Shown here piece after piece: positions 25,318 to 33,810 of a stretch of DNA of 43,404 nucleotides (positions are counted from its first letter, which is position 1; each line of letters starts with the position of its first letter). The stretch is from Frankiaceae bacterium (lineage in GTDB: Bacteria; Actinomycetota; Actinomycetes; BP-191). A program made the translations under genes and the position numbers. The notes under the pieces are model-generated. The model ran no database searches and was not told the origin of the DNA. It saw nothing but the letters and a program-made list of their open reading frames with translations. The stretch spans positions 1 through 43,404 of the forward strand of contig JAVEEC010000115.1 of assembly GCA_030840645.1 (NCBI GenBank), read 5' to 3'.

Positions 25318-25323
25318 TAGCCT
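25318..25323 (+). promoter_or_regulatory. leaderless-type -10 box for the small gene at 25331
   Basis: TAGCCT ends 7 nt before the ATG at 25331. On the opposite strand, TACTGT at 25309-25304 could be the -10 of the riboswitch operon, giving a divergent promoter pair. Confidence 0.45.
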
Positions 25324-25330
25324 GCGGCTC

Positions 25331-25519
25331 ATGGCATGGCGATGGACGTACGACGTCGGGGGCAGCCCGGCAACGAGCGCGGACTTCCCCTCGCAGGCCG
25401 ACGCGGAGGCGTGGCTCGCCGAGGGGTGGCGCGACCTGCACGAGCAGGGCGTGCCGGAGGTCACGCTGACCGAGGACGGCCGGGTCGTCTACGGCCCGAT
25501 GAGCCTCGACCCGGCGTAG
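25331..25519 (+). CDS. small conserved actinobacterial protein
   Basis: A 62-residue acidic protein (MAWRWTYDVGG...PMSLDPA) with a helix containing FPSQADAEAWLAEGWRDLHEQG and a two-strand end VPEVTLTEDGRVVYGPMSL. This arrangement is common in short uncharacterised actinobacterial proteins. The preceding TAGCCT box and clean codon use support translation. The stop is 6 nt from the convergent DUF3043 stop. Function unknown. Confidence 0.75.
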   Translation: MAWRWTYDVGGSPATSADFPSQADAEAWLAEGWRDLHEQGVPEVTLTEDGRVVYGPMSLDPA

Positions 25520-25525
25520 CGCGCG

Positions 25526-26050
25526 TCAGGCGACGGGCTCGCCGCGCCAGACCTTGGGGCGGGGGAGGCGCTGGCGGCGGAACTGCGTGTTCCGCGCGAC
25601 GCCGTACCAGACCAGGGTCCGCCGGCGTACGTCGGTGCCGTCCGGCCACCGCTCGTCCAGTGCGCGCCGGACCGCGCGCGACGCCGCCAGCGAGTCGAGC
25701 ACGATGACCGCGATGACGACGGGGAACACCAGCGACCCGAGCGCCCGCGCGGCGACCAGCGGCGTCACCGTCAGTGCGAGTCCGACGAACCAGCCGGGGA
25801 TCGCGAGCCAGCCGAACGACCGGCGCCCGTCGACCACGTCGCGGACGACGGCGCGTTCGGGCCCGGCGGCCATCGGCGGGTAGTTGCGCTCGTCGCCGGT
25901 CCGCATCGCCTCGCGCCCCGAGACCCGGACGCCGGACGAACCGCTGCGCGTACCGGAACGGGACCCGCGGCGCGGCTGGACCAGCGGCTTCTTCCTGGCC
26001 TGCCGCACCTCGGAACGCTTCGGCGTCGGCCGCCCCTTCGGCTCCACCAT
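25526..26050 (-). CDS. DUF3043 family membrane protein
   Basis: A 174-residue protein with the DUF3043 layout: a basic N-terminus (GRPTPKRSEVRQARKKPLV), the conserved MRTGDERNYPPMAAGPERAVVRDVVDGRRS segment, two membrane helices (about 85-103 and 107-124) and a basic tail. Function unknown. Rv2206 is the M. tuberculosis counterpart in the same gene cluster. Its ATG shares one base with the nadA stop (TGATG), so it is coupled to nadA. Confidence 0.88.
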   Translation of the reverse strand: MVEPKGRPTPKRSEVRQARKKPLVQPRRGSRSGTRSGSSGVRVSGREAMRTGDERNYPPMAAGPERAVVRDVVDGRRSFGWLAIPGWFVGLALTVTPLVAARALGSLVFPVVIAVIVLDSLAASRAVRRALDERWPDGTDVRRRTLVWYGVARNTQFRRQRLPRPKVWRGEPVA

Positions 26051-27231
26051 CAGTCGCCGGTCACCGGCCCGTCGGCCAGCGCGAGCATCCGGTCCAGCGC
26101 GACCCGCGCGTCACGGCGCGTCGCGGGGTCGACCACGATCTCGTTGACGACGTTGTCCGCGACGAGGCTCTCCAGCGACCACACGAGGTGCGGCAGGTCG
26201 ATGCGGTTCATGGTCGAGCAGAAGCACACCGTCTTGTCGAGGTACGTCACCGGCTTGTCGGGGAAGTCGCGGGCGAGCCGGTTGACGAGGTTCAGCTCGG
26301 TGCCGATCGCGAACGCCGTGCCCGGCGCCGCCTCGCGGACGGTCCTGATGATGAACTCGGTCGAGCCGACGAGGTCGGCGGCCTCGACGACCTCGTACCT
26401 GCACTCGGGGTGGACCAGCACGGTGACGCCGGGGACGCGGGCGCGGACCTCGGTGACGCAGTCGAGGGTGAACCTGCCGTGCACCGAGCAGTGCCCGGCC
26501 CAGAGGATGACCTTGGCGGCGCGGAGTTGGGCGGCGGAGAGGCCGCCGTTGGGGCGGCGGGGGTTCCAGACGACGCAGTCCTCGAGGGAGAGGCCGAGCT
26601 CGCGGACGGCGGTGTTGCGGCCGAGGTGCTGGTCGGGGAGGAACAGCACCTGCGACCCGCGCTCGAACGCCCACTCCATCGCGCGCCGCGCGTTCGACGA
26701 CGTGCAGACCGCGCCGCCGTGCCGGCCGGTGAACGCCTTGATGTCGGCGGAGGAGTTCATGTAGGTGAGAGGGACGACGCCGCCGGCGATGCCGGCCTCG
26801 GTGAACGCGTCCCAGCAGTCCTCGACCTGGTCGAGGACCGCCATGTCCGCCATCGAGCAGCCGGCCGCGAGGTCGGGCAGCACGACGCGCTGGTGCGGCG
26901 CGGTGAGGATGTCCGCGGACTCGGCCATGAAGTGCACGCCGCAGAACACGATGAACTCCGCGTCCGGCCGTGCCGCCGCCTCCTGCGCGAGGCGGAACGA
27001 GTCCCCTGTCACGTCGGCGAACTGGATGACCTCGTCGCGCTGGTAGTGGTGCCCGAGGACGAACAACCGGTCGCCCAACGCGGCCTTCGCGGCCCGCGCG
27101 CGTTCGACCAGCGCCGGGTCGCTCGCGGGCGGCAGGTCGCCGGGGCAGACGGTGCCTCGCTCGGAGCGCGCGAGCGCGTCGCGGCCCATGAGCAGCAGGG
27201 CGACGGGGCTGGGCGCGGGGGCGATGGTCAT
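26050..27231 (-). CDS. nadA: quinolinate synthase
   Basis: [4Fe-4S] enzyme condensing iminoaspartate with dihydroxyacetone phosphate to give quinolinate in de novo NAD synthesis. The 393-residue protein contains LFVLGHHYQRDEVIQFADVTGDS, FCGVHFMAESADIL (C97), TYMNSSADIKAF, ILWAGHCSVHGRF (C248), HPECRYEV, and LDKTVCFCSTMNRI (C336, C338), covering the cluster and substrate sites. The ATG at 27231 has GGGAGAA about 9 nt upstream. nadB and nadC are not in the window, so it stands apart from the usual nadABC order. Confidence 0.95.
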   Translation of the reverse strand: MTIAPAPSPVALLLMGRDALARSERGTVCPGDLPPASDPALVERARAAKAALGDRLFVLGHHYQRDEVIQFADVTGDSFRLAQEAAARPDAEFIVFCGVHFMAESADILTAPHQRVVLPDLAAGCSMADMAVLDQVEDCWDAFTEAGIAGGVVPLTYMNSSADIKAFTGRHGGAVCTSSNARRAMEWAFERGSQVLFLPDQHLGRNTAVRELGLSLEDCVVWNPRRPNGGLSAAQLRAAKVILWAGHCSVHGRFTLDCVTEVRARVPGVTVLVHPECRYEVVEAADLVGSTEFIIRTVREAAPGTAFAIGTELNLVNRLARDFPDKPVTYLDKTVCFCSTMNRIDLPHLVWSLESLVADNVVNEIVVDPATRRDARVALDRMLALADGPVTGD

Positions 27232-27310
27232 CGAGCGTGATTCTCCCACGCTGCGGTCAACTCCCCGACGCGCGCGCGCAATCCCGCCGGAACGAGGCAG
27301 ACTGCGCGGC

Positions 27311-28435
27311 ATGCGGGTGCTCGTGGCGACCGACTCGTACGGCGGCACGCTGACGGCGGCCGAGGCGGGCGAGGCGATCGCGGCCGGCTGGCGTGCGCGG
27401 CGGCCCGGCGACGACGTCACCGTGCTGCCTGTGGCCGACGGCGGGTACGGCACCCTCGACGCGCTGCGCGGGCTCGGCACCGTCCGGACGGCGCCGGTGG
27501 AGGACCCGCTCGGCCGCCGGGTCGAGGCGTCGTGGGTGCTGCTGGACGAGGGGCGGACAGCGCTGGTCGAGAGCGCGGCGGCGTGCGGCCTGCACCTCGT
27601 CGATGCCGCCGAACGCGACCCGCTGCGGGCGACGACGGCCGGCGTCGGCGAGCTGCTCTGCGCGGCGCTGGCGGGCGGCGTGACCAAGGTCATCGTCGGG
27701 GTCGGCGGCACCGCGAGCACCGACGGCGGCGCGGGCATGGCGCAGGCGATCGGGGCCTGGCTGCTGAACGCCGCGGGGCACCCGGTCGACCCCGGCGGCG
27801 CGGCGCTCGCGGCGCTGGACCGCGTGGTGCTGGACGAGGTCGACCCGCGGCTGCGCCGCGTCGAGATCGTCGTCGCGGCCGACGTCGACAACGCGCTCTG
27901 CGGGCCTGACGGCGCCGCCTACGGCTACGCCCCGCAGAAGGGCGCGGACCCGGCCGGTGTCGAGGCGCTCGACGCGGCGTTGGGGACGTACGCCGCCGTC
28001 GTCGAACGCGACGTCCCCGGCGCGGCCGGTCTCGCCGAGCGCCCGCACAGCGGCGCGGGCGGTGGGCTGGCGGCGGGGCTGATGGCGTTCGCGGGCGGAG
28101 TCGCGCAGCCGGGTTGCGACCTCGTGCTCGGTCTCCTGCGCTTCCGCAGCCGGGTCGCGAAGGCCGACCTCGTCGTGACGGGGGAGGGCGCGTTCGACTG
28201 GCAGTCGCTGCGCGGCAAGGCGACCGGCGCGGTCGCCCGCGCGGCCGCGAAGGACGCGGTGCCGTGCGTCGTCCTCGCCGGGCAGGTCGAGGCCGGGCTA
28301 CGGCCGGCCGCGAGCGGCGTGGCCGCGGCGTACGCGGCCGCCGACCTCGCCGGCTCGGTCGAGGAGTCGCTCGCCGCGCCCGCGGCGTGGCTGGCGGAGC
28401 TGGCCGGGCGGGTCGCCGGGGAGTGGTCGCGCTAG
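27311..28435 (+). CDS. glxK: glycerate kinase
   Basis: Phosphorylates D-glycerate, probably to 2-phosphoglycerate. The 374-residue protein belongs to the GarK/GlxK family: VLVATDSYGGTLTAAEAGEAIAAGW at the N-terminus (usual DSFKGSLSA), VADGGYGTLDAL, VGVGGTASTDGGAGMAQAIGA, CDVDNALCGP-like VAADVDNALCGPDGAA, and VVTGEGAFDWQSLRGKAT. Rv2205c is the corresponding M. tuberculosis gene. Its TAG stop is palindromically shared with the next, convergent gene (CTAG at 28432-28435). Confidence 0.92.
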   Translation: MRVLVATDSYGGTLTAAEAGEAIAAGWRARRPGDDVTVLPVADGGYGTLDALRGLGTVRTAPVEDPLGRRVEASWVLLDEGRTALVESAAACGLHLVDAAERDPLRATTAGVGELLCAALAGGVTKVIVGVGGTASTDGGAGMAQAIGAWLLNAAGHPVDPGGAALAALDRVVLDEVDPRLRRVEIVVAADVDNALCGPDGAAYGYAPQKGADPAGVEALDAALGTYAAVVERDVPGAAGLAERPHSGAGGGLAAGLMAFAGGVAQPGCDLVLGLLRFRSRVAKADLVVTGEGAFDWQSLRGKATGAVARAAAKDAVPCVVLAGQVEAGLRPAASGVAAAYAAADLAGSVEESLAAPAAWLAELAGRVAGEWSR

Positions 28436-29280
28436 GGCGATGGGACGGGCCCGGTCGTCGAGATCGTGACCCGCGCCGGCAGCGCCCCGTACTTGAGGAC
28501 CGCGGCCAGCGCCCCAGCCTCCTTCTCGGTGAAGGTGCCGCTGATCTGCGCTGTGCCGTCGGGGATCCGCTCGTTGATCGTCGGCGCCGACTGGGTCGTG
28601 CCGTCGAGGACGATGGCGAGCTGCCTCTGGGTGTACTTCTCGGTCAGGGCGGCCCAGTCCGCGGCGCTCTTCATCTCCAGCCGGATGATCCACTCCGACG
28701 TGCCCGTGTCGAGGGTGGCCTGCGCGGTCTTGATGTCGCTGCCCGTCATTTCGGCCGGCCCGAGCAGGAACTTGTTCAGGCCGTCGGCACCGCAGGACAC
28801 GACCGTCTCGCCGGCGTGCTCGGAGCCGCCGAACGCCACCGCGACCCGGTCCCGATCCGCCAGGACAGCGCAGTCGACCGCTGGGCCGGTGCCGGGGGAG
28901 CCGTTCGGCGCCAGGGACTGGAGGACCGGCCGGAACGCCAGGAACCCACTGCGTCCCAGTATTCGGACCTCGTCTGCGGTGAGGGCGACCGGCAGCCCGA
29001 ACGTGATGACCGGGCCGGTCACGTCGACCCGGCGGGGCGCGACGCCGATGCCGTTGAGCCGGCCGCGCATGATGCGTGCAACCGCCTCCACCTGGCCCGC
29101 CGACGCGACCTCGACGCGGAGGGTGGCCACGACGGGGGCGGGGGCCTTCGCGCGATGGCGGTCGTGCACCAGCCGGGTCGCGGTGAACGCGCCGGCCCCG
29201 GCGAGCAGGACGAACGCCGCGACCGCCGCGGCGATCGGTCCGCCCCGGCCGCGCGGCGGCGGGTGCTCGGTCGTGGTCAT
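28432..29280 (-). CDS. stand-alone SecDF P1-head-like membrane protein
   Basis: A 282-residue protein with a short cytoplasmic end, one membrane helix (about 16-35) and an extracytoplasmic region resembling the P1 head of SecD: a ferredoxin-like part (VATLRVEVASAGQVEAVARIMRGRL), then QLAIVLDGTTQSAPTINERI and GTAQISGTFTEKEAGALAAVLKYGALPA, which closely track SecD. The 12-helix RND-like membrane part of SecD is missing, so it cannot do protein translocation alone. A pair of cysteines (VDCAVLA, VVSCGAD) may form a disulfide. The ATG at 29280 has AGGGGG upstream. Role unknown. Confidence 0.8.
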   Translation of the reverse strand: MTTTEHPPPRGRGGPIAAAVAAFVLLAGAGAFTATRLVHDRHRAKAPAPVVATLRVEVASAGQVEAVARIMRGRLNGIGVAPRRVDVTGPVITFGLPVALTADEVRILGRSGFLAFRPVLQSLAPNGSPGTGPAVDCAVLADRDRVAVAFGGSEHAGETVVSCGADGLNKFLLGPAEMTGSDIKTAQATLDTGTSEWIIRLEMKSAADWAALTEKYTQRQLAIVLDGTTQSAPTINERIPDGTAQISGTFTEKEAGALAAVLKYGALPARVTISTTGPVPSP

Positions 29281-29436
29281 GGGCCCCCTGGGTATGCGGC
29301 GCCGGAGCGCGCGGGACGTTCCGGGCATTATGGCGCCGCCACGGCCGGGCGGGCGGACGTGTGCGACCATGGAATGGCACGCCGGGAGGCCGGCGTTGCA
29401 GCGCGAGACCACAGCCGTACCCCGAAACGGAGAGCC

Positions 29437-29784
29437 ATGACCGACACGCAGACCGCCCCGTCGACCGTCGCGCTGAGCGACGCCGCGGCCGCCAAGGTCA
29501 AGGCGCTGCTGGAGCAGGAGGGGCGCGACGACCTCGCGCTCCGCATCGCCGTCCAGCCCGGTGGCTGCTCCGGCCTGCGCTACCAGCTGTTCTTCGACGA
29601 GCGGACGCTCGACGGCGACGAGTTCCACGAGTTCGGCAGCGTCAAGGTCGTCGTCGACCGGATGAGCGGCCCGTACCTCGGCGGCGCGACGATCGACTTC
29701 GTCGACACGATCGAGAAGCAGGGCTTCACCATCGACAACCCGAACGCCAAGGGCTCCTGCGCCTGCGGCGAGTCGTTCCACTAG
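29437..29784 (+). CDS. erpA: iron-sulfur cluster insertion protein (ErpA/HesB/IscA family)
   Basis: A-type carrier delivering Fe-S clusters to apo-enzymes. The 115-residue protein has the three conserved cysteines C44 (GGCSGLRY) and C108/C110 (GSCACGESF). The start ATG 29437 has GGAG 6 nt upstream. Rv2204c is the matching gene in M. tuberculosis. LipA and NadA, both encoded in this window, are typical cluster clients. A strong hairpin terminator follows. Confidence 0.95.
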   Translation: MTDTQTAPSTVALSDAAAAKVKALLEQEGRDDLALRIAVQPGGCSGLRYQLFFDERTLDGDEFHEFGSVKVVVDRMSGPYLGGATIDFVDTIEKQGFTIDNPNAKGSCACGESFH

Positions 29785-29797
29785 GACGTTCACGGAA

Positions 29798-29824
29798 GGC
29801 GCGGCACCGCACCGGTGCCGCGCC
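29798..29824. terminator. bidirectional terminator hairpin between erpA and the convergent gene
   Basis: A perfect 12-bp stem, GGCGCGGCACCG (29798-29809) with CGGTGCCGCGCC (29813-29824), and a 3-nt loop lies between two convergent stop codons (29784 and 29835). No U-tract, as usual in high-GC actinobacteria. Confidence 0.85.
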
Positions 29825-29834
29825 GTCCCCGTGC

Positions 29835-31064
29835 CTACGGCTTGGCGGGCGCGCCGGTGGCCGGCTCGATCTGGCCCTGGTCGTTCGGGCCCGGGTCGGT
29901 CTGGCCCGGCTCGGTCCCGTCGCCGGGCTTTGCGGTCGGCGGCGGCTCCAGGTACCGATCCGGCAGCGCGAGCACCGGCTCCGCCCACGTGCTGTCCGCG
30001 AACGACAGCAGCCAGGCCGGCGCGAGGAAGGCCTTCGTCCCGTCGTACGACGGCATGAACACCAGGCCGAGCCGGACCTGCGTCGCCTCGCGCGGCGGCG
30101 GCGGCGAGGCGCTCGCGCAGGTGCCGGCCGGGGTCGGCAGGCAGGGCGCCATCATGTCGACGGCAACGCCGTACGGGCCGCCGCGCTCGACCGACGCGCG
30201 CGGGTCGAGCAGCGGGTAGGTGGCCGCCGCCTCCGGCGTGCCGAGGAAGCCGTTGCCGCTGGTGATGTCGCCGTGCACGTCGACGTCGAGGCGGGTCTCG
30301 TACCCCGAGGTCGGCAGGCCGCCGACGACCGGTGCGGCGACGACGGTCCTGGTCCCCCAGCCGTCCTGCACGGTGACGGGTGCGGAGCCGAGGCCGAGGG
30401 CGGCGAGGACGGGGGCGGCCGCGTTGCGGGCGTCCTCCGCCGACGGCATGGGCGGCGGCTTCGGCGGGGTGTACGGGTGCGGCTCGCCGCACGCGTCCTT
30501 CGCGTCGGGGGCCGGGGAGGGGCACGGCGCCGCCCCCGACGAGCCGGAGCCGGAGCCGGATGAGCCCGGGCCGGAGGTCGCGGGGGTGTCGGTGACGGGG
30601 GTGTCCGGGTCGGCGGTGCCCGGGGGCGGCGCGGCGACGGCGACGTCGCGGCCGCCGCCGAGGTACCACGGGTGGCCGCCGGACTTCGAGACGGTGAGGA
30701 CGCGGTCGCCGGTGCCGGCGTGCCGCCCCTCGGCGTCGTTGCGCAGCGTGCCGTCGATGCCGAGCGCCCGCGCGAGCGCGCTGACGTCGGCGTCGCTCGC
30801 CGGGCCGAGGTCGTGCGCCGGGCCGTCGGTGGGCAGGCCGGCCAGCAGCGCGTCGGGGATCTCCAGCTGCCCGCTGCCGTAACGGCTCTTCGCCTCGGCG
30901 GACGTCGGCGCTCCGGCGGCGGCGTCGCGGTTGGCGGCCGCGGCGAGCGGCAACGCCTTGAGGCCGGGCTGGTGCCCACGCAGGTTGACGGCGAGGACGC
31001 CCCCGAGGACGGCGGCGAAGACGGCGACGGGTGCCGCGCGACGGACGAGCAGCGAACGGTCCAT
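29835..31064 (-). CDS. membrane-anchored hypothetical protein
   Basis: A 409-residue protein with one N-terminal membrane helix (about 9-28) and a mostly extracytoplasmic body. The middle is a low-complexity Pro/Ser/Gly/Asp segment (about 150-215) rich in [19 protein letters not shown] repeats, flanked by a globular region containing [12 protein letters not shown], and a larger C-terminal domain with [31 protein letters not shown] and [26 protein letters not shown]. Paired cysteines at [15 protein letters not shown] and APCLP/GTCAS. No family is recognised. Possibly a surface or regulatory protein of an ECF-type pathway, but no evidence shows it. Confidence 0.8.
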   Translation of the reverse strand: MDRSLLVRRAAPVAVFAAVLGGVLAVNLRGHQPGLKALPLAAAANRDAAAGAPTSAEAKSRYGSGQLEIPDALLAGLPTDGPAHDLGPASDADVSALARALGIDGTLRNDAEGRHAGTGDRVLTVSKSGGHPWYLGGGRDVAVAAPPPGTADPDTPVTDTPATSGPGSSGSGSGSSGAAPCPSPAPDAKDACGEPHPYTPPKPPPMPSAEDARNAAAPVLAALGLGSAPVTVQDGWGTRTVVAAPVVGGLPTSGYETRLDVDVHGDITSGNGFLGTPEAAATYPLLDPRASVERGGPYGVAVDMMAPCLPTPAGTCASASPPPPREATQVRLGLVFMPSYDGTKAFLAPAWLLSFADSTWAEPVLALPDRYLEPPPTAKPGDGTEPGQTDPGPNDQGQIEPATGAPAKP

Positions 31065-31142
31065 GCCATCTCCTCAGCCGGATGGTGACACGCCTCCGAC
31101 GTGTGCGGGAGTGGCCCGGTTCCGCGCGGGTACGGCGACGGC

Positions 31143-31262
31143 ATGAGCGAGACGACCCCCGAGCCCGTGACCGAGCCCGACGAGCGCGCCAACGGAGCGG
31201 CGACGCCGGACGACCCCGCCGCCGAACGCGCGCAGGAGGGCGTGCAGGAGGCGTTCGAGTAG
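31143..31262 (+). CDS. small acidic hypothetical protein
   Basis: A 39-codon frame ([19 protein letters not shown]...EAFE) ends 11 nt before the thiolase ATG. It is strongly acidic and probably disordered. Codon use is consistent with coding in this genome and TAC-containing promoter-like sequence lies upstream, but no Shine-Dalgarno is evident, and such short frames can arise by chance. Confidence 0.45.
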   Translation: MSETTPEPVTEPDERANGAATPDDPAAERAQEGVQEAFE

Positions 31263-31273
31263 CGTGCGTTCGC

Positions 31274-32446
31274 ATGGCAGAGGCGTTCCTCGTCGGCGGC
31301 GTCCGTACCCCGATGGGCAGGTACGGCGGGCAGCTCGCCGGTGTCCGTCCCGACGACCTGGCGGCGCTGGTCGTCGCCGAGGCGGTACGCCGTGCGGGGC
31401 TGGACCCGGCGCGTGTCGACGAGGTCGTGCTCGGCGCGGCGAACCAGTCCGGCGAGGACAACCGCAACGTCTCGCGGATGGCGGCGCTGCTCGCCGGGCT
31501 GCCGGTCGAGGTGCCCGCGTACACCGTCAATCGCCTGTGCGCCAGCGGTCTTACCGCGATCGGCGCGGCCGCCGCGCAGGTGAAGGCGGGCGAGGCGGAC
31601 GTCGTCGTCGCGGGCGGCGTGGAGTCGATGACCAGGGCGCCGTACGTCATGGCGAAGCCGGGCACGCCGTGGGCGAAGGCGCCGGAGGTCTTCGACACGT
31701 CGCTCGGCTGGCGGTTCGTGAACCCGGCGATGGCGGCCGTGCCGCAGCGCACGTTGCCGATGGGCGAGACGGCCGAGGAGGTCGCCGCGCTCGACGGCAT
31801 CACGCGCGAGGACTCCGACAGCTGGGCGCTGCGTTCGCACGACCGCGCGGTCGACGCGCAGAAGGCGGGACGGTTCGACGCGGAGATCGTCGCGGTCGAC
31901 GGCGCGGACACCGACGAGGGGCCGCGGCCCGGCTCGACCCTGGAGAAGCTCGCCTCGTTGCGGCCGGTGTTCAGGACCGGCGGTGTCGTGACCGCCGGGT
32001 CCTCGTCGCCGCTGTCGGACGGCGCGGCGGCGGTCGTCGTGGCGAGCGAGGACGCCGTACGCCGCCTCGGCCTGACCCCGCGGGCGCGCGTCGTGACGTC
32101 CGCCGCCGCGGGAGTGGAGCCGCACCTGATGGGGCTCGGGCCGGTCCCCGCGACGGAGAAGGCGCTGGCCCGCGCCGGCTGGTCGGTGGGTGACGTGGGG
32201 GCGGTCGAGGTGAACGAAGCGTTCGCCGTCCAGGTGCTGGCGTGCCTGCGCCGCCTCGGCATCGCGGAGGACGTGGTCAACAACGACGGCGGCGCGATCG
32301 CGCTCGGCCACCCGCTGGGCTGCAGCGGCGCGCGGCTGGTCGTGACGCTGCTGGGGCGGCTCGAACGCGAGGACGCGCGGCGCGGTCTCGCCACCATGTG
32401 CGTGGGCGTCGGCCAGGGTGCCGCGGTGCTCGTCGAACGCCTCTGA
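31274..32446 (+). CDS. thiolase (acetyl-CoA C-acyltransferase)
   Basis: Thiolytic cleavage or Claisen condensation of acyl-CoA. The 390-residue protein has the nucleophile C89 in [35 protein letters not shown], the catalytic histidine in [20 protein letters not shown], and the second cysteine in [13 protein letters not shown], all thiolase signatures. No other beta-oxidation or ketoadipate genes are beside it, so degradative (FadA/PcaF) versus biosynthetic (PhaA) roles are open. Confidence 0.92.
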   Translation: MAEAFLVGGVRTPMGRYGGQLAGVRPDDLAALVVAEAVRRAGLDPARVDEVVLGAANQSGEDNRNVSRMAALLAGLPVEVPAYTVNRLCASGLTAIGAAAAQVKAGEADVVVAGGVESMTRAPYVMAKPGTPWAKAPEVFDTSLGWRFVNPAMAAVPQRTLPMGETAEEVAALDGITREDSDSWALRSHDRAVDAQKAGRFDAEIVAVDGADTDEGPRPGSTLEKLASLRPVFRTGGVVTAGSSSPLSDGAAAVVVASEDAVRRLGLTPRARVVTSAAAGVEPHLMGLGPVPATEKALARAGWSVGDVGAVEVNEAFAVQVLACLRRLGIAEDVVNNDGGAIALGHPLGCSGARLVVTLLGRLEREDARRGLATMCVGVGQGAAVLVERL

Positions 32447-32520
32447 TCATCTTTCGCCAAACGCGGGACTTCACGCTCCGTGAGCCCTACCCTCGGCGTC
32501 GAGTCGAGGGAGCGTGGCCG

Positions 32521-33717
32521 ATGGCTGCTCAGACGGACCGCGCGCTGCGCGGCATCGCGCGTTACCGCACGTCAAGGCTCCGCGAGCGGACGGCAGGCTG
32601 CTGCCGGTTCACGCCGTCCTGCAGCCACTACGCCGAGGATGCGTTGCGCCGCAGGGGTTTCGCGGTCGCACTCGTCCTGATCGCGTGGCGCATCCTGCGC
32701 TGCAACCCGTTGACGCGGTACGGCACCGTCGACCGCGTCGGGCCGCGCCGGCCGGGCGCCGGGCGTCGCGCGGTCGCCGTGCTCGGGCTGGCCGGGGTGA
32801 CGACGTTGCTCGTCGCCGGGACGGCCGCCGCCACGACGCTCGCGCCGGCGCAGGACGGCGGCTCCGGAACGGCCGGCGGGTGCGACGCGTTCGTCGCGGG
32901 CCGGCCGATCGGCCAGCTCTCCGTCGACCACCCGCTCCAGGTACACAAGGGGCAGAAGGTCCTGCTGACCGGCCGGTCCCCGATCGGCATCCGCAGCCTG
33001 CCGTCCACGGCCGCGCTCCGTTCCACGACCAGCATCAGGATCCACTTCATCGAGAAGCTCCTGACGACGACGCTGACCGAGAGCGCGACCGGCCAGAACT
33101 TCCAGCGGGTCGTCAACGTCGACACGTACCTCAAGTACGGCTCCGGCGTGTACCGCATCGACGTGCACTCGGTGGCTGCGGGCGCGTGGGACTGCTCGGC
33201 GACGTTCTACGCGGAGCTGCACGGCAGCAAGCTCGCGGCCGAGGCGGCGGTCCTCGTGGGCGCGGTCGGCGCCCTCGGGGTGGCCGGTTCTGGGCGCGGC
33301 GGCGGGATGCCGCCGCTCGGCGAGGAGAAGCCGGAAGAGTTCCCCGTCGACGCCGACCCCGAGGTCGTCGAGAAGGCGCAGGCGCCGCGGCCGGACAGGG
33401 GCGCGACCGGCGCCGCGGATGGCGGGGTCGGGTGCCTGGCCGGCATCCTGTTCGCGCTCATCGCGTCGACCGGGGCGTTCGCGCTGGCGGTGCCCGTGGC
33501 GGTCGCCGGCCGCCGCCGGGACCCGCGTCGCGTCTGGGTGAAGGGACACCCGGTGCTCGGCTTTGTCAGCGGGCTGTTCGCCGGGCTCGGCATCACGGTG
33601 GCGTTGCAGCAGTACGGCTTCTACCCGCTGAACCTCACCAGCGCCGTCATCGCGCCGCTCGCGACCGCGGTGCTCGGCGGGTGGCGCGGCTGGCGCGGGA
33701 GGGCCTGGAAAGTCTAG
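32521..33717 (+). CDS. YidD-domain / multi-pass membrane protein fusion
   Basis: A 398-residue protein whose first ~75 residues are YidD-like: TAGCCRFTPSCSHYAEDAL (25-43) and AWRILRCNPLTRYGTVDRV. Stand-alone YidD (70-100 residues) aids YidC-dependent membrane insertion and usually ends GG-x-DPVP, missing here. Then follow a helix (about 83-105), an extracytoplasmic domain (about 110-235) with C121 and C225, another helix pair, a Pro/acidic segment (260-300) and three C-terminal helices (about 303-392). No internal start or stop suggests two genes. ATG at 32521 has GAGGGAG upstream and TACCCT at 32488-32493. Fusion function unknown. Confidence 0.8.
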   Translation: MAAQTDRALRGIARYRTSRLRERTAGCCRFTPSCSHYAEDALRRRGFAVALVLIAWRILRCNPLTRYGTVDRVGPRRPGAGRRAVAVLGLAGVTTLLVAGTAAATTLAPAQDGGSGTAGGCDAFVAGRPIGQLSVDHPLQVHKGQKVLLTGRSPIGIRSLPSTAALRSTTSIRIHFIEKLLTTTLTESATGQNFQRVVNVDTYLKYGSGVYRIDVHSVAAGAWDCSATFYAELHGSKLAAEAAVLVGAVGALGVAGSGRGGGMPPLGEEKPEEFPVDADPEVVEKAQAPRPDRGATGAADGGVGCLAGILFALIASTGAFALAVPVAVAGRRRDPRRVWVKGHPVLGFVSGLFAGLGITVALQQYGFYPLNLTSAVIAPLATAVLGGWRGWRGRAWKV

Positions 33718-33725
33718 CTCCGGCC

Positions 33726-33796
33726 GGCTACCGGTGAGTACGGACGCGCGCGCGAGCGTGACCGGTGGGCTCCGACGTCGGTACTCACCGGTAGCC
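33726..33796. repeat. palindromic dispersed element, copy 2
   Basis: GGCTACCGGTGAGTAC (33726-33741) and GTACTCACCGGTAGCC (33781-33796) flank a 39-nt centre, exactly as in copy 1 at 14234-14304. The centre aligns with the reverse complement of copy 1's centre without length change. Here it lies between convergent stops (33717 and 33811), where the hairpin could act as a terminator. Confidence 0.85.
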
Positions 33797-33810
33797 GCGC
33801 GAGGGGCCGG

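Noticed and set aside
25310..25325. Third copy of the palindromic element (CACCGGTAGCC)
   Set aside because: Only 11 bp of one arm matches and no inverted partner is near; it is better explained as promoter sequence.
28432..32460. A 1342-codon open frame on the minus strand spanning several genes
   Set aside because: It is an antisense-type long frame caused by high GC. Its segments are shadows of thiolase, the hypothetical at 29835 and others, and only the last part matches a real gene (28432-29280).
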